A stretch of DNA of 64,000 nt from Oleiagrimonas soli (GCF_000761445.1 NZ_KN196470.1:2170861-2234860); one strand, 5' to 3'; shown: positions 9,069-20,130, counted from the first letter of the stretch. Notes: a model not told the origin generated them from the sequence alone. A program made the numbers and translations.

Positions 9069-9647
9069 TCACAGATCGCGCGTGTAGATGACCTGACGAG
9101 CATCGTCCGGATCCGCACTGCGTCGGAATCCGAGAAACTTTGCCAGCTCGCGCATCGGCTCGTTGTCGGCGGCGTCGACGGAGAACATCTGCTTGAAGCC
9201 CCGGCGCCGCGCCATGTCGATCAAGTGGCGCATCAATGCGACGCCGAGTCCGCGATGCTGCCAATCCTCGGCCACGGTCACGGCGCATTCGCAGTGATGT
9301 TCGTCGCTTGTGGCGGCATAGCGGCTGACGCCGACTTCGCGCAGCTCGCCGTTGTCGTGCACCAAGGCGATGAACGCCATGGCGTGCTCGTCATCGACGT
9401 TCACCAGCAGGTCCAGCAGACGCTCGTCCGGCGTATGCATCTCGCCGAGGAAGCGGTAGTGCTTGGCCTCGGGCGACAGTCGCTCGATGAAGGCGCGCTC
9501 GCGTTCGCGATCCTCCGGACGGATCGGCCGTATCAGCACGTGATGACCATCGTGCAGTTCCTCGATCCAGTGGTCGCCGCTCAGCAGCGCGGGCGGAAAC
9601 GGCGTCTTGCCGTTGTCGGACGTCGTCGCAGTCTTTGCATCGGACAT
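9069..9647 (-). CDS. GNAT family N-acetyltransferase
   Basis: 192-aa acetyltransferase. After a roughly 35-residue leader, VLIRPIRPEDRERERAF opens a GNAT domain; the acetyl-CoA pyrophosphate loop is QHRGLGVALMRHL. The opening resembles the GNAT module attached to Pat-type protein acetyltransferases (IRPIRPEDE...), so a protein target is possible. AGGAGG stands eight bases before the ATG. It is divergent from the VOC gene, and a perfect FNR/ANR-type box lies between the two, about 90 bases upstream of this start. Part of the presumed low-oxygen stress group with uspA and the beta-CASP gene. Confidence 0.85.
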   Translation of the reverse strand: MSDAKTATTSDNGKTPFPPALLSGDHWIEELHDGHHVLIRPIRPEDRERERAFIERLSPEAKHYRFLGEMHTPDERLLDLLVNVDDEHAMAFIALVHDNGELREVGVSRYAATSDEHHCECAVTVAEDWQHRGLGVALMRHLIDMARRRGFKQMFSVDAADNEPMRELAKFLGFRRSADPDDARQVIYTRDL

Positions 9648-9735
9648 GACACAGGCCTCCTGGATCGCCTCGCTATCCGGCGATCCGGCTGGGTGGATGA
9701 CATGTCCAGCCTAAGTGCACGACGGACGGCGCACC

Positions 9736-9749
9736 TTGATCAGGATCAA
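9736..9749. promoter_or_regulatory. Perfect FNR/ANR-type box between GNAT and VOC genes
   Basis: TTGATCAGGATCAA is an exact TTGAT-N4-ATCAA palindrome. On the minus strand, TAGGCT (9713-9708) lies at class II distance. On the plus strand, TACGAT (9773-9778) is within one base of it. The site could serve both divergent promoters. Confidence 0.7.
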
Positions 9750-9809
9750 CTCACCCGCATGCCCGCCTCGCGTACGATGCCACGCACATGCAACGGAGGC
9801 GGACACGAC

Positions 9810-10370
9810 ATGCGATGGCGCGGCATTCATCACGTCGAATTCTCGGTGCTCGACTACGAGGCGTCGGTCCGCTTCTACGACCGCATGTTCGGCTGGCTCG
9901 GCTACCGCAGCTTCTGGACGCTCGATCTCGGCTATCGCTCGACGTACTACATGGCACGCTTTCCGTTCCCGCACAGCTACGTCGGCGTGCAGCCGGCGAA
10001 ATCGGGAGAGCGTCTCGACCATGCCGCGCGCGCCGTGGGTATTCATCACATCGCCCTGTGGGCGCGACGCCGCCGCGAAGTGGATGCCTTCCATCGCGAG
10101 TTCCTGTTGCCGAACGGCATCCACGTGACGGAACCGCCGCAGGCCTATCCGCTGTATGCGCCCGGCTACTACGCGGTGTTCTTCGACGACCCCATCAACG
10201 GCATTCACTGGGAGTTGGCGCACACGCCGCTGCTGCCGTCGCCCGCGCAGTACCTGGCCTGGCGACGGGCACTGGCGGAAGCCGCCAAGCAGCATCCGGA
10301 ATGGCAGCGCTCACCGGCGCAGGAAGCCATGCGCGTCCTGCCGGGAAGACACGACGCCACGCGCCGTTGA
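9810..10370 (+). CDS. VOC (glyoxalase/dioxygenase) family protein
   Basis: 186-aa single VOC-superfamily protein. IHHVEFSVLDYEASVRFYDRMFGWLGY begins the first beta-alpha-beta-beta-beta unit, and VGIHHIALWARRRREVDAFH begins the second. A late NGIHWELAH supplies the Glu expected at the metal site. The substrate is unknown; relatives range from glyoxalase I to dioxygenases and resistance proteins. GGAGG lies about ten bases before the ATG at 9810. The upstream FNR-type box at 9736-9749 links it to the stress group. Confidence 0.8.
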   Translation: MRWRGIHHVEFSVLDYEASVRFYDRMFGWLGYRSFWTLDLGYRSTYYMARFPFPHSYVGVQPAKSGERLDHAARAVGIHHIALWARRRREVDAFHREFLLPNGIHVTEPPQAYPLYAPGYYAVFFDDPINGIHWELAHTPLLPSPAQYLAWRRALAEAAKQHPEWQRSPAQEAMRVLPGRHDATRR

Positions 10371-10403
10371 GCCATCGCGCGGTGGTGTCGCAGGGATACC
10401 GCG

Positions 10404-11546
10404 TCAGATGACTCGTTCGCCGCCGATCCAGGTTTCGCGCAGGGCGAAATCATCGTCGAGCACGGCGAAGTCGGCGCGATATCCGGCGCTGATGTGGCCG
10501 TGCGTGCGTTGCAAGCCGAGGAAGTCGGCCGGATACGCCGACGCCATGCGCGCGGCCTCGGCGACCGGAAGATCGAGCTGACGCACGCAGTTGGCGATGG
10601 CGCTTGCCATGTCCAGCGCAGAACCGGCCAGCACGCCGTCGGCGGTGCGGCAGATGCCGTCCTTCGCCTCGATGGTCTCGCCGTTGAGCACGAAGTGCGG
10701 GTCGTCCGCACCGACCGGCGGCATGGCGTCCGTGACCAGGAACATCTTGCCCGGCGCCTTGGCGGCGATGGCCACGCGCAGACTGGCCGGATGCACGTGA
10801 TGGCCGTCGACGATCAGGCCGCACCAGCTGTCGGCGTCTTCCAGCGCCGCGCCGACCACGCCGGGTTCGCGACTGGTGAACGGCGTCATCGCGTTGAACA
10901 GATGGGTGAAACCGCGCAGGCCGTTGTCCAGCGCCGCGCGCGTGGTGGCGTAGTCGGCGGCGGTGTGGCCACCGGCGACGAGGACGCCGGCTTCGACCAG
11001 TCGACGAATCTTGTCGAGCGGCATCTGGTCTGGCGCCAGGGTCAGCACCGTGATGCCGTGCTTGAGCGAGGCGACCAGCGCCATCTCCTCCTCGTCGGGC
11101 ACGCGGAACTTGCGGGCATCGTGCACGCCCTTGCGCGAGGCAGCGAGGTACGGCCCCTCGATGTGGATGCCGAGCACGCCGGGCACGCCGGCCGCGATGG
11201 CCTCGTCCACCGCCGCGATCGCCTTGCGCATCACCTCGACGTCGTCGCTGATCAGCGTGGGCAAGAAGGCGGTGGTGCCAAACTTGCGATGCGCCTCGCC
11301 GATGACGCGGATGCCTTCGACGGTCGGCGCCTCGTTGAACAGCACGCCGCCGCCGCCGTTGACCTGGCAGTCGATGAAACCGGGCAGCAGGTAGCGGCCT
11401 TCCAAGTCGTGCCGCTCGGCGGCGCGCACGCGCGGGTCGGACGGCAGCGCGAGGCCGGCGATGCGGTCGTCTTCGACCAGCACGGCGCAACCGCTCTGCA
11501 GGCCATGGTTGGTGAGGATGCGTCCGTTGATGAAAGCAGTGGTCAT
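10404..11546 (-). CDS. nagA: N-acetylglucosamine-6-phosphate deacetylase
   Basis: Cytosolic amidohydrolase converting GlcNAc-6-phosphate to glucosamine-6-phosphate and acetate. 380 aa, the usual length. Seen: PGFIDCQVNGGGGV (the QxN variant found in E. coli NagA), metal Glu in GIHIEGPYL, GGHTAADY, THLFNAMTPF and the catalytic Asp in LVTDAMPPVG. It follows the SIS-domain deaminase gene by 76 bases on the same strand, with the GntR regulator before that, forming a regulator-deaminase-deacetylase unit. Confidence 0.96.
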   Translation of the reverse strand: MTTAFINGRILTNHGLQSGCAVLVEDDRIAGLALPSDPRVRAAERHDLEGRYLLPGFIDCQVNGGGGVLFNEAPTVEGIRVIGEAHRKFGTTAFLPTLISDDVEVMRKAIAAVDEAIAAGVPGVLGIHIEGPYLAASRKGVHDARKFRVPDEEEMALVASLKHGITVLTLAPDQMPLDKIRRLVEAGVLVAGGHTAADYATTRAALDNGLRGFTHLFNAMTPFTSREPGVVGAALEDADSWCGLIVDGHHVHPASLRVAIAAKAPGKMFLVTDAMPPVGADDPHFVLNGETIEAKDGICRTADGVLAGSALDMASAIANCVRQLDLPVAEAARMASAYPADFLGLQRTHGHISAGYRADFAVLDDDFALRETWIGGERVI

Positions 11547-11622
11547 GAGGCGTGGATCTCGAACGGTAAACGGTGTGGGGAACGGGGACGGAGTCGGGCC
11601 GCGCGCGGGGACGCGCCGCCCG

Positions 11623-12669
11623 TCATACGGTTTCGGTGACCTTGTTCAGATGCGGCGGCACGTCCGGGTTGTAGCCGCGCGCCAGCGACAGCGCGTTGAC
11701 CGCGCGGTAGAAGCTCTGCACCGCCAGCAGCGGCGCGCACAGCGGGTCCGGCGCGGCGACGATGGGCAGTGCGTCGGCATGCCGGTCGCCGGGCGCGGCC
11801 GTCCACACGCGCGCACCGCGCCCGCGGAACTCGCGCGCCACGTCCAGTGCGCCGCGCAGCGTGCCGTCGTCCTGCGCCAGCAGCAGTACCGGGAAGTCCG
11901 CGTCGACCAGCGCCATCGGACCGTGTTTGACCTCGGCCGTGCTGAACGCCTCGGCGTGCAGGCAGCAGGTTTCCTTGAACTTCAAAGCCGACTCCTGCGC
12001 CGCGCCGAAACCGTAGCCGCGGCCGAGCACGAACAGGTTGCGCGCATCGCGCAGGCCGTCGACCAGCGGCGACCAGTCCTGGCGGAAGGCGTTGCCCATC
12101 GCGTCGGGCAAGGCGGCGATGGCGTCGTGCAGTACGGCGTTCGCGCTCCAGTGCGCGGTGATGTGCAGAATCGCCGACAGCGCGCCGAGGTAGCTCTTGG
12201 TCGCGGCCACGCTGCGCTCGGGACCGGCGCGCAGCGGCACCACGGTGTCGGCGATCTCCGCCAACGGCGAATCCTCGACGTTCACCAGCGCCACCACGTG
12301 CGCGCCGGACGCCTGCGCCGCCTCGGCGTTGCGCAACAGGTCCGGACTCTTGCCCGACTGCGAGATGGCGATGAACAGCGCGTCGCGCAGCTGCTGCGGC
12401 GCGGCGTACACGGACTCGACCGACGGCGAAGCCGAAGCCGTGACCAGGCCGAGGCGCGTCTCGAAGGCGTACTTGGCAAAGGTCGCCGCGTGATCGGAAC
12501 TGCCGCGCGCGCACGTCACGATGAAACGTGGCGGCTCGGCGCGCAGCCGCGCCGCGAGTTCGCGCACGACGGCATCGTTCTCGGCCAGCTGACGCTCGAC
12601 CACGCGGGACGCCTCGGCGGCTTCCTGATGCATCAGGGTATGTTGCGGTTCCACGGCTTGCTCGTTCAC
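11623..12669 (-). CDS. nagB-II: SIS-domain glucosamine-6-phosphate deaminase (NagB-II type)
   Basis: Converts glucosamine-6-phosphate to fructose-6-phosphate and ammonia. This is the SIS-fold replacement for classical NagB found beside nagA in Xanthomonas and Shewanella relatives. 348 aa with two SIS domains and no glutaminase domain. Seen: TCARGSSDHAATFAKY and SQSGKSPDLL in the first, GRGYGFGAAQESALKFKE and STAEVKHGPMAL in the second. The GTG at 12669 has GAGGAA upstream; the frame is open further 5' but overlaps the GntR gene. Catalysis is inferred from context and family. A plain sugar-phosphate isomerase is the alternative. Confidence 0.88.
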   Translation of the reverse strand: MNEQAVEPQHTLMHQEAAEASRVVERQLAENDAVVRELAARLRAEPPRFIVTCARGSSDHAATFAKYAFETRLGLVTASASPSVESVYAAPQQLRDALFIAISQSGKSPDLLRNAEAAQASGAHVVALVNVEDSPLAEIADTVVPLRAGPERSVAATKSYLGALSAILHITAHWSANAVLHDAIAALPDAMGNAFRQDWSPLVDGLRDARNLFVLGRGYGFGAAQESALKFKETCCLHAEAFSTAEVKHGPMALVDADFPVLLLAQDDGTLRGALDVAREFRGRGARVWTAAPGDRHADALPIVAAPDPLCAPLLAVQSFYRAVNALSLARGYNPDVPPHLNKVTETV

Positions 12670-12727
12670 GGCATCGATTCCTCTGCTCGACCGCTCCCCC
12701 GCCGCGCCGGTCGACGCGGCCCGGCGG

Positions 12728-13483
12728 TCATCCGTTTGATGGTTCGCCCTGAAGCTCGGCGACGAAGTCGTAGGCATCGCCGCGATACCAGGAGCGCGTG
12801 TACTCGACCAGGCGACCGTTGGCGATGAAGGTGCGTCGTTCCAGCGCCAGACCGGCGCTGCCCTCGGGCACATCCAGCAGACGTGCCTGTTCGGCGTTGA
12901 AGTTCACCGCACGCAGGCGCTGCAGCGCGCGCACCGGGCGGCAGCCGAGTTTTTCGAGCACTTCGTAGAGCGAGTCCTCGATCATCTCGGGATCGTTGAC
13001 GATGTCTTGCGGAATCGCGCTGCGCTCGACCGCTAGCGGCTCGTCCGAGCCGTAGCGCAGGCGGTACAGACGCACCACCAGCGCACCCGGCGAAAGATTC
13101 AGCGCCATCGCTTCTTCCGGCGTGACTTCGCCGATCTCGCGCTCCATGAACACCGAGCGCGGATTCAAGCCGCGCGCGCGCAGATCGCCGGTGAAACTGG
13201 TCAGCTTCGACAGCGGCTTGACGATGCGCTCGGCCACGAAGGTGCCGGCGCCGTGGCGCTGCGTGAGCACGCCGTCCTCGACCAGACCGGCCAGCGCCTT
13301 GCGCACGGTGACCCGCGACAACTCCAACTGACGGGCCAGCTCGCGCTCGCTCGGCAGCGCATGGCCGGGACCGAGCGCACCGCGCTCGACGCTGGTGCGG
13401 ATGGCACGGCGCAGGCGCAGATAGGCCGGGGCATGCGTGTCCTCGGCCTGGCGCCGGTATTCGTCGTGCAGAGCGCTTTCCAT
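12728..13483 (-). CDS. nagQ: GntR-family (HutC/UTRA) regulator, NagQ-like
   Basis: 251-aa repressor. The N-terminal winged helix (about 18-85) includes LPSERELARQLELSRVTVRKAL. The C-terminal UTRA effector domain (about 95-245) includes LVVRLYRLRYGSDEPLAVERS and ends WYRGDAYDFVAELQ. UTRA/HutC regulators often sense phosphorylated amino sugars. Being first in the nagQ-nagB-II-nagA string, it is best read as the GlcNAc regulator. It is divergent from zwf. The shared 132-bp intergenic region holds several TACCA/TGGTA half-sites (13494-13524, 13575-13591) that could be its operators. The symbol is by context. Confidence 0.82.
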   Translation of the reverse strand: MESALHDEYRRQAEDTHAPAYLRLRRAIRTSVERGALGPGHALPSERELARQLELSRVTVRKALAGLVEDGVLTQRHGAGTFVAERIVKPLSKLTSFTGDLRARGLNPRSVFMEREIGEVTPEEAMALNLSPGALVVRLYRLRYGSDEPLAVERSAIPQDIVNDPEMIEDSLYEVLEKLGCRPVRALQRLRAVNFNAEQARLLDVPEGSAGLALERRTFIANGRLVEYTRSWYRGDAYDFVAELQGEPSNG

Positions 13484-13493
13484 GCGGACAACA

Positions 13494-13591
13494 TACCAGT
13501 GCAATACCAATCACGCAACTGGTACGCACTGAAACCGTAATCATTCGGTAACTTGCGTTGAAGTGGTTTTGTAGTGGTATGCTATCGACCA
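13494..13591. promoter_or_regulatory. Divergent nagQ/zwf control region with TACCA/TGGTA half-sites
   Basis: TACCA occurs at 13494-13498 and 13505-13509 (one helical turn apart). TGGTA at 13520-13524 makes an inverted pair with the second. TGGTATGCTATCGACCA (13575-13591) is an imperfect palindrome overlapping a TATGCT -10-like element. These are candidate GntR operators for both genes. Confidence 0.4.
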
Positions 13592-13615
13592 GCATTCTTC
13601 TCGTGAGGCGACTTC

Positions 13616-15097
13616 GTGAGCACCCATGCCAAGCCCGTCGCGGCCTTCGACCTGGTGATCTTCGGCGGAACCGGCGATCTGGCCATGCGCAAGCTGCTGC
13701 CTGCCCTGTTCCGACGCTTCGCCGACGACCAGATTCCCCTGCAGAGCCGCATCCTCGGCGTGGCGCGCGAGACGCAGTCGGACGACGACTACCGCGAGCG
13801 CGTGCGCGAGGCGCTGGACAAGGCGGTCAACGACAAGCAGACGCTGGCCGACAAGGTCGACGCGTTTCTCGACCTGGTGTCCTACCGTCCGCTGGACGCG
13901 ACCAACGACGAGGGCTGGGACGATTTCGCCGCCCTGCTCAACGAGGTCGACGACCATGTGCGCGTGTTCTACCTGTCGACCAGCCCGCGCATCTTCGTCG
14001 ACATCTGCCGCCGCCTGAAGCAGCACGATCTCAACGGTCGCGGCGCGCGCGTGGTGATCGAGAAGCCGATCGGCCACGACTACAGCAGCGCCACCGAGAT
14101 CAACGACGCCGTCGGCGCGGTGTTCGACGAGAACCAGATCTTCCGCATCGACCACTACCTGGGCAAGGAAACAGTGCAGAACCTGCTGGCGCTGCGTTTC
14201 GCCAACGTCCTGTTCGAGCCGCTGTGGAACGCCGCGCACATCGATCACGTGCAGATCACCGTCGCCGAGACCGTCGGCGTGGAGCAGCGCGGCCCGTACT
14301 ACGACACCGCCGGCGCGCTGCGCGACATGGTGCAGAACCATCTGCTGCAGCTGCTGTGCATGGTGGCGATGGAACCGCCCGCCTCGCTCGACTCGGACGC
14401 GGTGCGCGACGAGAAACTGAAAGTCCTGCACACGCTCAAGCCGATCAACGCCGACAACGCCGGCCAGGCCACCGTGCGCGGCCAGTACCGCGCCGGCGCG
14501 GCCAACGGTGGGTCCGCACCCGGCTACCTCGAGGATCTGGGCCAGTCGTCTTCGGACACCGAGACCTTCGTGGCGCTGAAGGCCGAGGTCTGCAACTGGC
14601 GCTGGGCCGGCGTGCCGTTCTATCTGCGCACCGGCAAACGCATGCCCGAGCGCGTATCCGAGATCGTCATCCAGTTCCGCGACATTCCCTATTCCATCTT
14701 CGATGCCGGCAGCGGCTCGATCATGGCCAACAAGCTGGTCCTGCGCTTGCAGCCGGACGAAGGCGTGAAGCTGTGGCTGATGGCCAAGTACCCCGGGCCG
14801 GGCGGTCTGCGCCTGCAGGCCGTGCCGCTGGACATGAGCTTTGCCGAGGCCTTCGGCGTGCAGCAGCCCGACGCCTACGAGCGTCTGCTGCTGGACGTGG
14901 TGCGCGGCAACCTGACGCTGTTCATGCGCCGCGACGAAGTCGAGGCCGCCTGGCGCTGGATCGACCCGATCCTGGCCGCATGGGAACGCAGCACCGACAG
15001 CCCGCGCCCGTACGCGGCCGGCACCTGGGGTCCGAGTGCATCGGTGGCGCTGATCGAGCGCGACGGACGCACCTGGCACGACGGCGACGGACAGTGA
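13616..15097 (+). CDS. zwf: Glucose-6-phosphate 1-dehydrogenase
   Basis: First enzyme of the oxidative pentose phosphate and Entner-Doudoroff routes: glucose-6-phosphate plus NAD(P)+ to 6-phosphogluconolactone. 493 aa, normal length. Seen: nucleotide-binding IFGGTGDLAMRKLLPAL at the N-terminus, VIEKPIGHD, and the active-site signature RIDHYLGKETVQN with its catalytic His and Lys. GTG start at 13616. It heads the zwf-pgl-edd-eda operon, which lies directly beside the GlcNAc genes and is divergent from nagQ. Confidence 0.97.
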   Translation: MSTHAKPVAAFDLVIFGGTGDLAMRKLLPALFRRFADDQIPLQSRILGVARETQSDDDYRERVREALDKAVNDKQTLADKVDAFLDLVSYRPLDATNDEGWDDFAALLNEVDDHVRVFYLSTSPRIFVDICRRLKQHDLNGRGARVVIEKPIGHDYSSATEINDAVGAVFDENQIFRIDHYLGKETVQNLLALRFANVLFEPLWNAAHIDHVQITVAETVGVEQRGPYYDTAGALRDMVQNHLLQLLCMVAMEPPASLDSDAVRDEKLKVLHTLKPINADNAGQATVRGQYRAGAANGGSAPGYLEDLGQSSSDTETFVALKAEVCNWRWAGVPFYLRTGKRMPERVSEIVIQFRDIPYSIFDAGSGSIMANKLVLRLQPDEGVKLWLMAKYPGPGGLRLQAVPLDMSFAEAFGVQQPDAYERLLLDVVRGNLTLFMRRDEVEAAWRWIDPILAAWERSTDSPRPYAAGTWGPSASVALIERDGRTWHDGDGQ

Positions 15098-15176
15098 ACA
15101 AACAGCGACGACCCCGGTTCGCCTGGCCCTGCGCAGCGTCGCGGTGAGCGCCCTGTCGTCACGGAGGAAAAGCGCC

Positions 15177-15857
15177 ATGCAATGGCATTCCAGCGAAAAC
15201 ACCGAACAACTCGCGCACACCCTGGCCGAAACCGTGACCGGCGATCTGCGCGCGGCCATCGAGGCCCGCGGACAAGCCACCCTGGCGCTCTCCGGCGGCA
15301 ACACGCCGAAGCCGTTCATGGAGCAGTTGGCGCGCTGCGATCTGGCATGGAGCAAGGTCATCGTGACCCTGGTCGACGAACGCTGGGTGCCCGCCGATCA
15401 CCCCCGCTCCAACGCCGGTCTGGTGCGTTCGCACCTGCTGAAAGGCGCCGCCGCGCAGGCGACCTTCATCCCCTTGTACGCACACGCACCGACGCCGGAG
15501 AGCGGACTGCCCCGCGTGGCCTCGCGCCTGGACGCCCTGCCGCTGCCGCTCGATGTCGCGGTGCTCGGCATGGGCGAGGATGGCCATACCGCCTCGTTCT
15601 TTCCCGAAGGCGATCACCTGCGCGAAGCGCTGGATCCGAACGGCTCGGCACGCGTCCTGCCGATGCGCGCGCCGGGCGCGGAAGAGCCGCGCATCACGCT
15701 GAGCCTGTCCCTGCTGATCAAGGCGCGCGCGTTGTATCTGCACATCGAGGGCGACACCAAGCGCCGCGTGCTGGACGATGCGTCGCAAGGCGCGGACCTG
15801 CCGATCGGCGCGGTGCTGAACGCCGCGCCCAATCTGCAGACCTACTGGTGCCCCTGA
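15177..15857 (+). CDS. pgl: 6-phosphogluconolactonase
   Basis: Hydrolyses 6-phosphogluconolactone to 6-phosphogluconate. 226 aa of the DevB/Pgl type (NagB-like fold). Seen: [27 protein letters not shown] and [13 protein letters not shown], the three family signatures. The ATG at 15177 has GGAGGA about nine bases upstream, so the eleven extra in-frame codons before it are not used. It lies 79 bases after zwf and 64 before edd, in the same operon. Confidence 0.95.
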   Translation: MQWHSSENTEQLAHTLAETVTGDLRAAIEARGQATLALSGGNTPKPFMEQLARCDLAWSKVIVTLVDERWVPADHPRSNAGLVRSHLLKGAAAQATFIPLYAHAPTPESGLPRVASRLDALPLPLDVAVLGMGEDGHTASFFPEGDHLREALDPNGSARVLPMRAPGAEEPRITLSLSLLIKARALYLHIEGDTKRRVLDDASQGADLPIGAVLNAAPNLQTYWCP

Positions 15858-15921
15858 ACCCGAATCCCTTGCGCGCGCGGCTCCATCGCCGCAGCGCGAA
15901 CTGCATCAAACGAGACACGCC

Positions 15922-17766
<1,845 letters not shown>

Positions 17767-17797
17767 TCCCCATCCCGACACGAAACGACACGACGCC

Positions 17798-18439
17798 ATG
17801 ACCATGAACGACCGCACCGCTCAGCTCGAAGCCACCCTCACCCTCGGCCCCGTGGTGCCGGTGGTGGTCATCGAGAACGCCGCCGATGCCGTGCCGCTGG
17901 CACGCGCGCTGGTCGCGGGCGGCGCGCCGGCCATCGAGGTCACGCTGCGCACGCCGGCGGCGCTCGACGCCATCCGCGCCATCGCCGCCGAAGTCGAAGG
18001 CGCGCATGTCGGCGCCGGCACCGTACTCAACCCTGCCGACCTGGACAAAGCGATCCGGGCCGGCGCCACTTTCATCGTCTCGCCCGGCAGCACGCCCGCT
18101 TTGCTCGATGCCGCCGAGGAACAGCTCGTCCCCCTGCTCCCCGGCGCCGCCAGCGCCAGCGAGGCGATGATTCTTCTCGAACGCGGCTACGTACTGCAGA
18201 AGTTCTTCCCGGCCGAGGCCGCCGGCGGTGCGTCCATGCTGCGCTCGCTGGGCGGCCCGCTGCCGGGCATCCGCTTCTGCCCCACCGGCGGCGTCAGCAC
18301 CAAGAACGCGCGCGACTACCTGTCGCTGCCCAACGTGATCTGCGTCGGCGGTTCCTGGCTGACCCCGCGCGATCTGGTCGCCGCCGGCGACTGGAACGCC
18401 ATCGAGCAGCTGGCGCGGGAAGCGGCCGCGTTGCGATAG
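17798..18439 (+). CDS. eda: KDPG aldolase (2-keto-3-deoxy-6-phosphogluconate aldolase)
   Basis: Splits KDPG to pyruvate and glyceraldehyde-3-phosphate. 213 aa TIM-barrel class I aldolase. Seen: the general acid/base Glu in [10 protein letters not shown], the phosphate-contacting [12 protein letters not shown], the Schiff-base Lys in [12 protein letters not shown] and the late [15 protein letters not shown] loop. The usual P-G-V/x-T-P motif is replaced by [12 protein letters not shown], a mild divergence. Last gene of the Entner-Doudoroff operon; a non-coding repeat block follows. Confidence 0.95.
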   Translation: MTMNDRTAQLEATLTLGPVVPVVVIENAADAVPLARALVAGGAPAIEVTLRTPAALDAIRAIAAEVEGAHVGAGTVLNPADLDKAIRAGATFIVSPGSTPALLDAAEEQLVPLLPGAASASEAMILLERGYVLQKFFPAEAAGGASMLRSLGGPLPGIRFCPTGGVSTKNARDYLSLPNVICVGGSWLTPRDLVAAGDWNAIEQLAREAAALR

Positions 18440-18514
18440 GCGGCACCAGGCCTCGAGACCGTCACACCAAGCGCCCAGTGCCTCAACACACGCTTGGATG
18501 AAGTCGCTGGGTCC

Positions 18515-18965
18515 GGCTTTCGCCGGGATGACATGCCGAGGAATTCCGCTCACTCCACGTCCACGGCCATTCGAGCATCGTCGCATCGTAGTTAAGCGCA
18601 GCCATCTCCCGGCGGCAAACAGCGCGCAAGCCTTCCGGAAGACCTCATACGTCGCCAAAGACCACACGCCGTCATTCCTGCGCAAGCAGGAACCCAGCGC
18701 CTTGAGGTCTTATCCGCGGAATCACGGGGACCCGGCCTTCACCGCGATGACATGCCGAGGAATTTCGCTCACTCCGCGGCCATTCGAGCATCGTCGCATC
18801 GCGGATAAGCGCAGCCATCTCCCGGTGGCAAACACCGCGGAAACCTTCCAAAAGACCTCATACGTCGCCAGAGACCACACGCCGCCATTCCTGCGCAAGC
18901 AGGAACCCAGCGCCTTGAGGGCCTTATCCGCCGAGTCACAGGGTCCCGGCCTTCGCCGCGATGAG
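18515..18965. repeat. Imperfect tandem repeat of about 215 bases, two copies plus a third start
   Basis: Copies begin at 18515, 18734 and 18948 with GGCTTTCGCCGGGATGAC-like sequence (periods 219 and 214); the third is cut off after about 18 bases. Each full copy contains CATTCCTGCGCAAGCAGGAA, a REP-like inverted repeat (about 18673 and 18891), and shared runs such as CATTCGAGCATCGTCGCATC. The open frame across it is an artefact. No transposase or CRISPR-like spacer structure. Confidence 0.85.
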
Positions 18966-19037
18966 GGATGTGAGAAAGATATCGGCAGCACCGCCGACAA
19001 GCGTGCGCGCTGAACGCAGCGATCGACGGGTTGCGAC

Positions 19038-20066
19038 CTACTTCCGCGGTCGCGGCGGCGCGGTGGAACCGCGCACCACCAGTTCGGGGCTGAAACCCTC
19101 GTTGTGGACCTCGAAGCGGCCGTTCTTCTGCAACTGTGCGATCAGCAGGCGCGTGGCGTGCCGCGAAATCTCGTCGGTGGCCTGCCGCGCCGTGGTCAGC
19201 GCCGGCCAGGACTGCTTGGAGAACGGGCTGTCCTCGAATCCGGCGATGGACAGGTCGAACGGCACGTCCATGCCCGCCGACTTCGCCGCTGCCAGCACGC
19301 CGGCCGCGATTTCGTCGTTGGAACCGAAGATGGCCGTCGGCGGCTCCTTCAGCGCCAGCAGCTTGCGCGCGCCACGGAAACCGTCGTCGAACGAGTAATC
19401 GCCCTTCACTATCAGCTTCTTGTCCTGCGCGATGCCGTAATCCTGCAGCGCATCGGCGTAGCCCTTGTAGCGTTCCGGACTGGAGCGATGCTCCTCGCCG
19501 CCCCACAGGAAGCCGATGCGGGTGTGCCCGAGCTGGATCAGATGCTCGGTGATGTCGTAGGCCGCGTCGCGGTCGTCGACGAACACGCACGGATAACCGT
19601 CGTCCGGGTCCTCGGCGGCCGACAGGATGCGCACGAAATGCACGCCGGCCTTGGCCAGGTGACGGATCAGCTTCGGGTCTTCCGACATCGGCGGCGCCAG
19701 CACCAGTCCGGCCAGACGCGAGCGGTGCACCAGGTCGGTCAGCTCTTGCGCCAGCTTCGGCGCAGTGGAATCGCAGGGATGGATCTGCAGACCGAAGCCC
19801 ATCTCGCGACACACCGACAACGCGCCGTTCTGCACCGCGATGATGTAGTACGGATTCGGATTGTCGTAGACCAGCCCCAGCGCGTAGTTGCGCGCGCTGC
19901 GCAGACTGCGCGCGGATAGATCCGGCCGGTAGTTCAGTTCCTCGATGGCTTTCTGCACACGCGCCCGCGTGCCGTCCTGGACCGACGCTTCGTGGTTGAT
20001 GACGCGCGAGACCGTCTTCAGCGAGACTCCTGCGCGCTCGGCAACGTCTTTGATGGTGGCAGGCAC
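19038..20066 (-). CDS. nagR: LacI-family transcriptional regulator, NagR-like
   Basis: 342-aa repressor. The helix-turn-helix TIKDVAERAGVSLKTVSRVI at the extreme N-terminus and hinge YRPDLSARSLRS are followed by a periplasmic-binding-protein-like sensor (about 60-335). GTG start at 20066 with AAGGAG upstream. It sits next to a FucP-type permease and a glucokinase-family kinase, and between those two lies TGACAACGTTGTCA, a perfect LacI-type palindrome. The set matches the arrangement of NagR (GlcNAc) regulators known in Xanthomonas and Shewanella. The ligand is inferred, and a glucose or oligosaccharide regulator remains possible. Confidence 0.85.
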   Translation of the reverse strand: MPATIKDVAERAGVSLKTVSRVINHEASVQDGTRARVQKAIEELNYRPDLSARSLRSARNYALGLVYDNPNPYYIIAVQNGALSVCREMGFGLQIHPCDSTAPKLAQELTDLVHRSRLAGLVLAPPMSEDPKLIRHLAKAGVHFVRILSAAEDPDDGYPCVFVDDRDAAYDITEHLIQLGHTRIGFLWGGEEHRSSPERYKGYADALQDYGIAQDKKLIVKGDYSFDDGFRGARKLLALKEPPTAIFGSNDEIAAGVLAAAKSAGMDVPFDLSIAGFEDSPFSKQSWPALTTARQATDEISRHATRLLIAQLQKNGRFEVHNEGFSPELVVRGSTAPPRPRK

Positions 20067-20130
20067 CCGGACTCCTTATGACTGGTGATCGGGACAACGC
20101 GCCCGAGGACGGAACGTTGCCACACGCAGT

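Noticed and set aside
18515-18965. CRISPR array or small protein gene in the repeat block after eda
   Set aside because: Repeat units are about 215 bases with no spacer pattern, and the open frame across them simply repeats the element.
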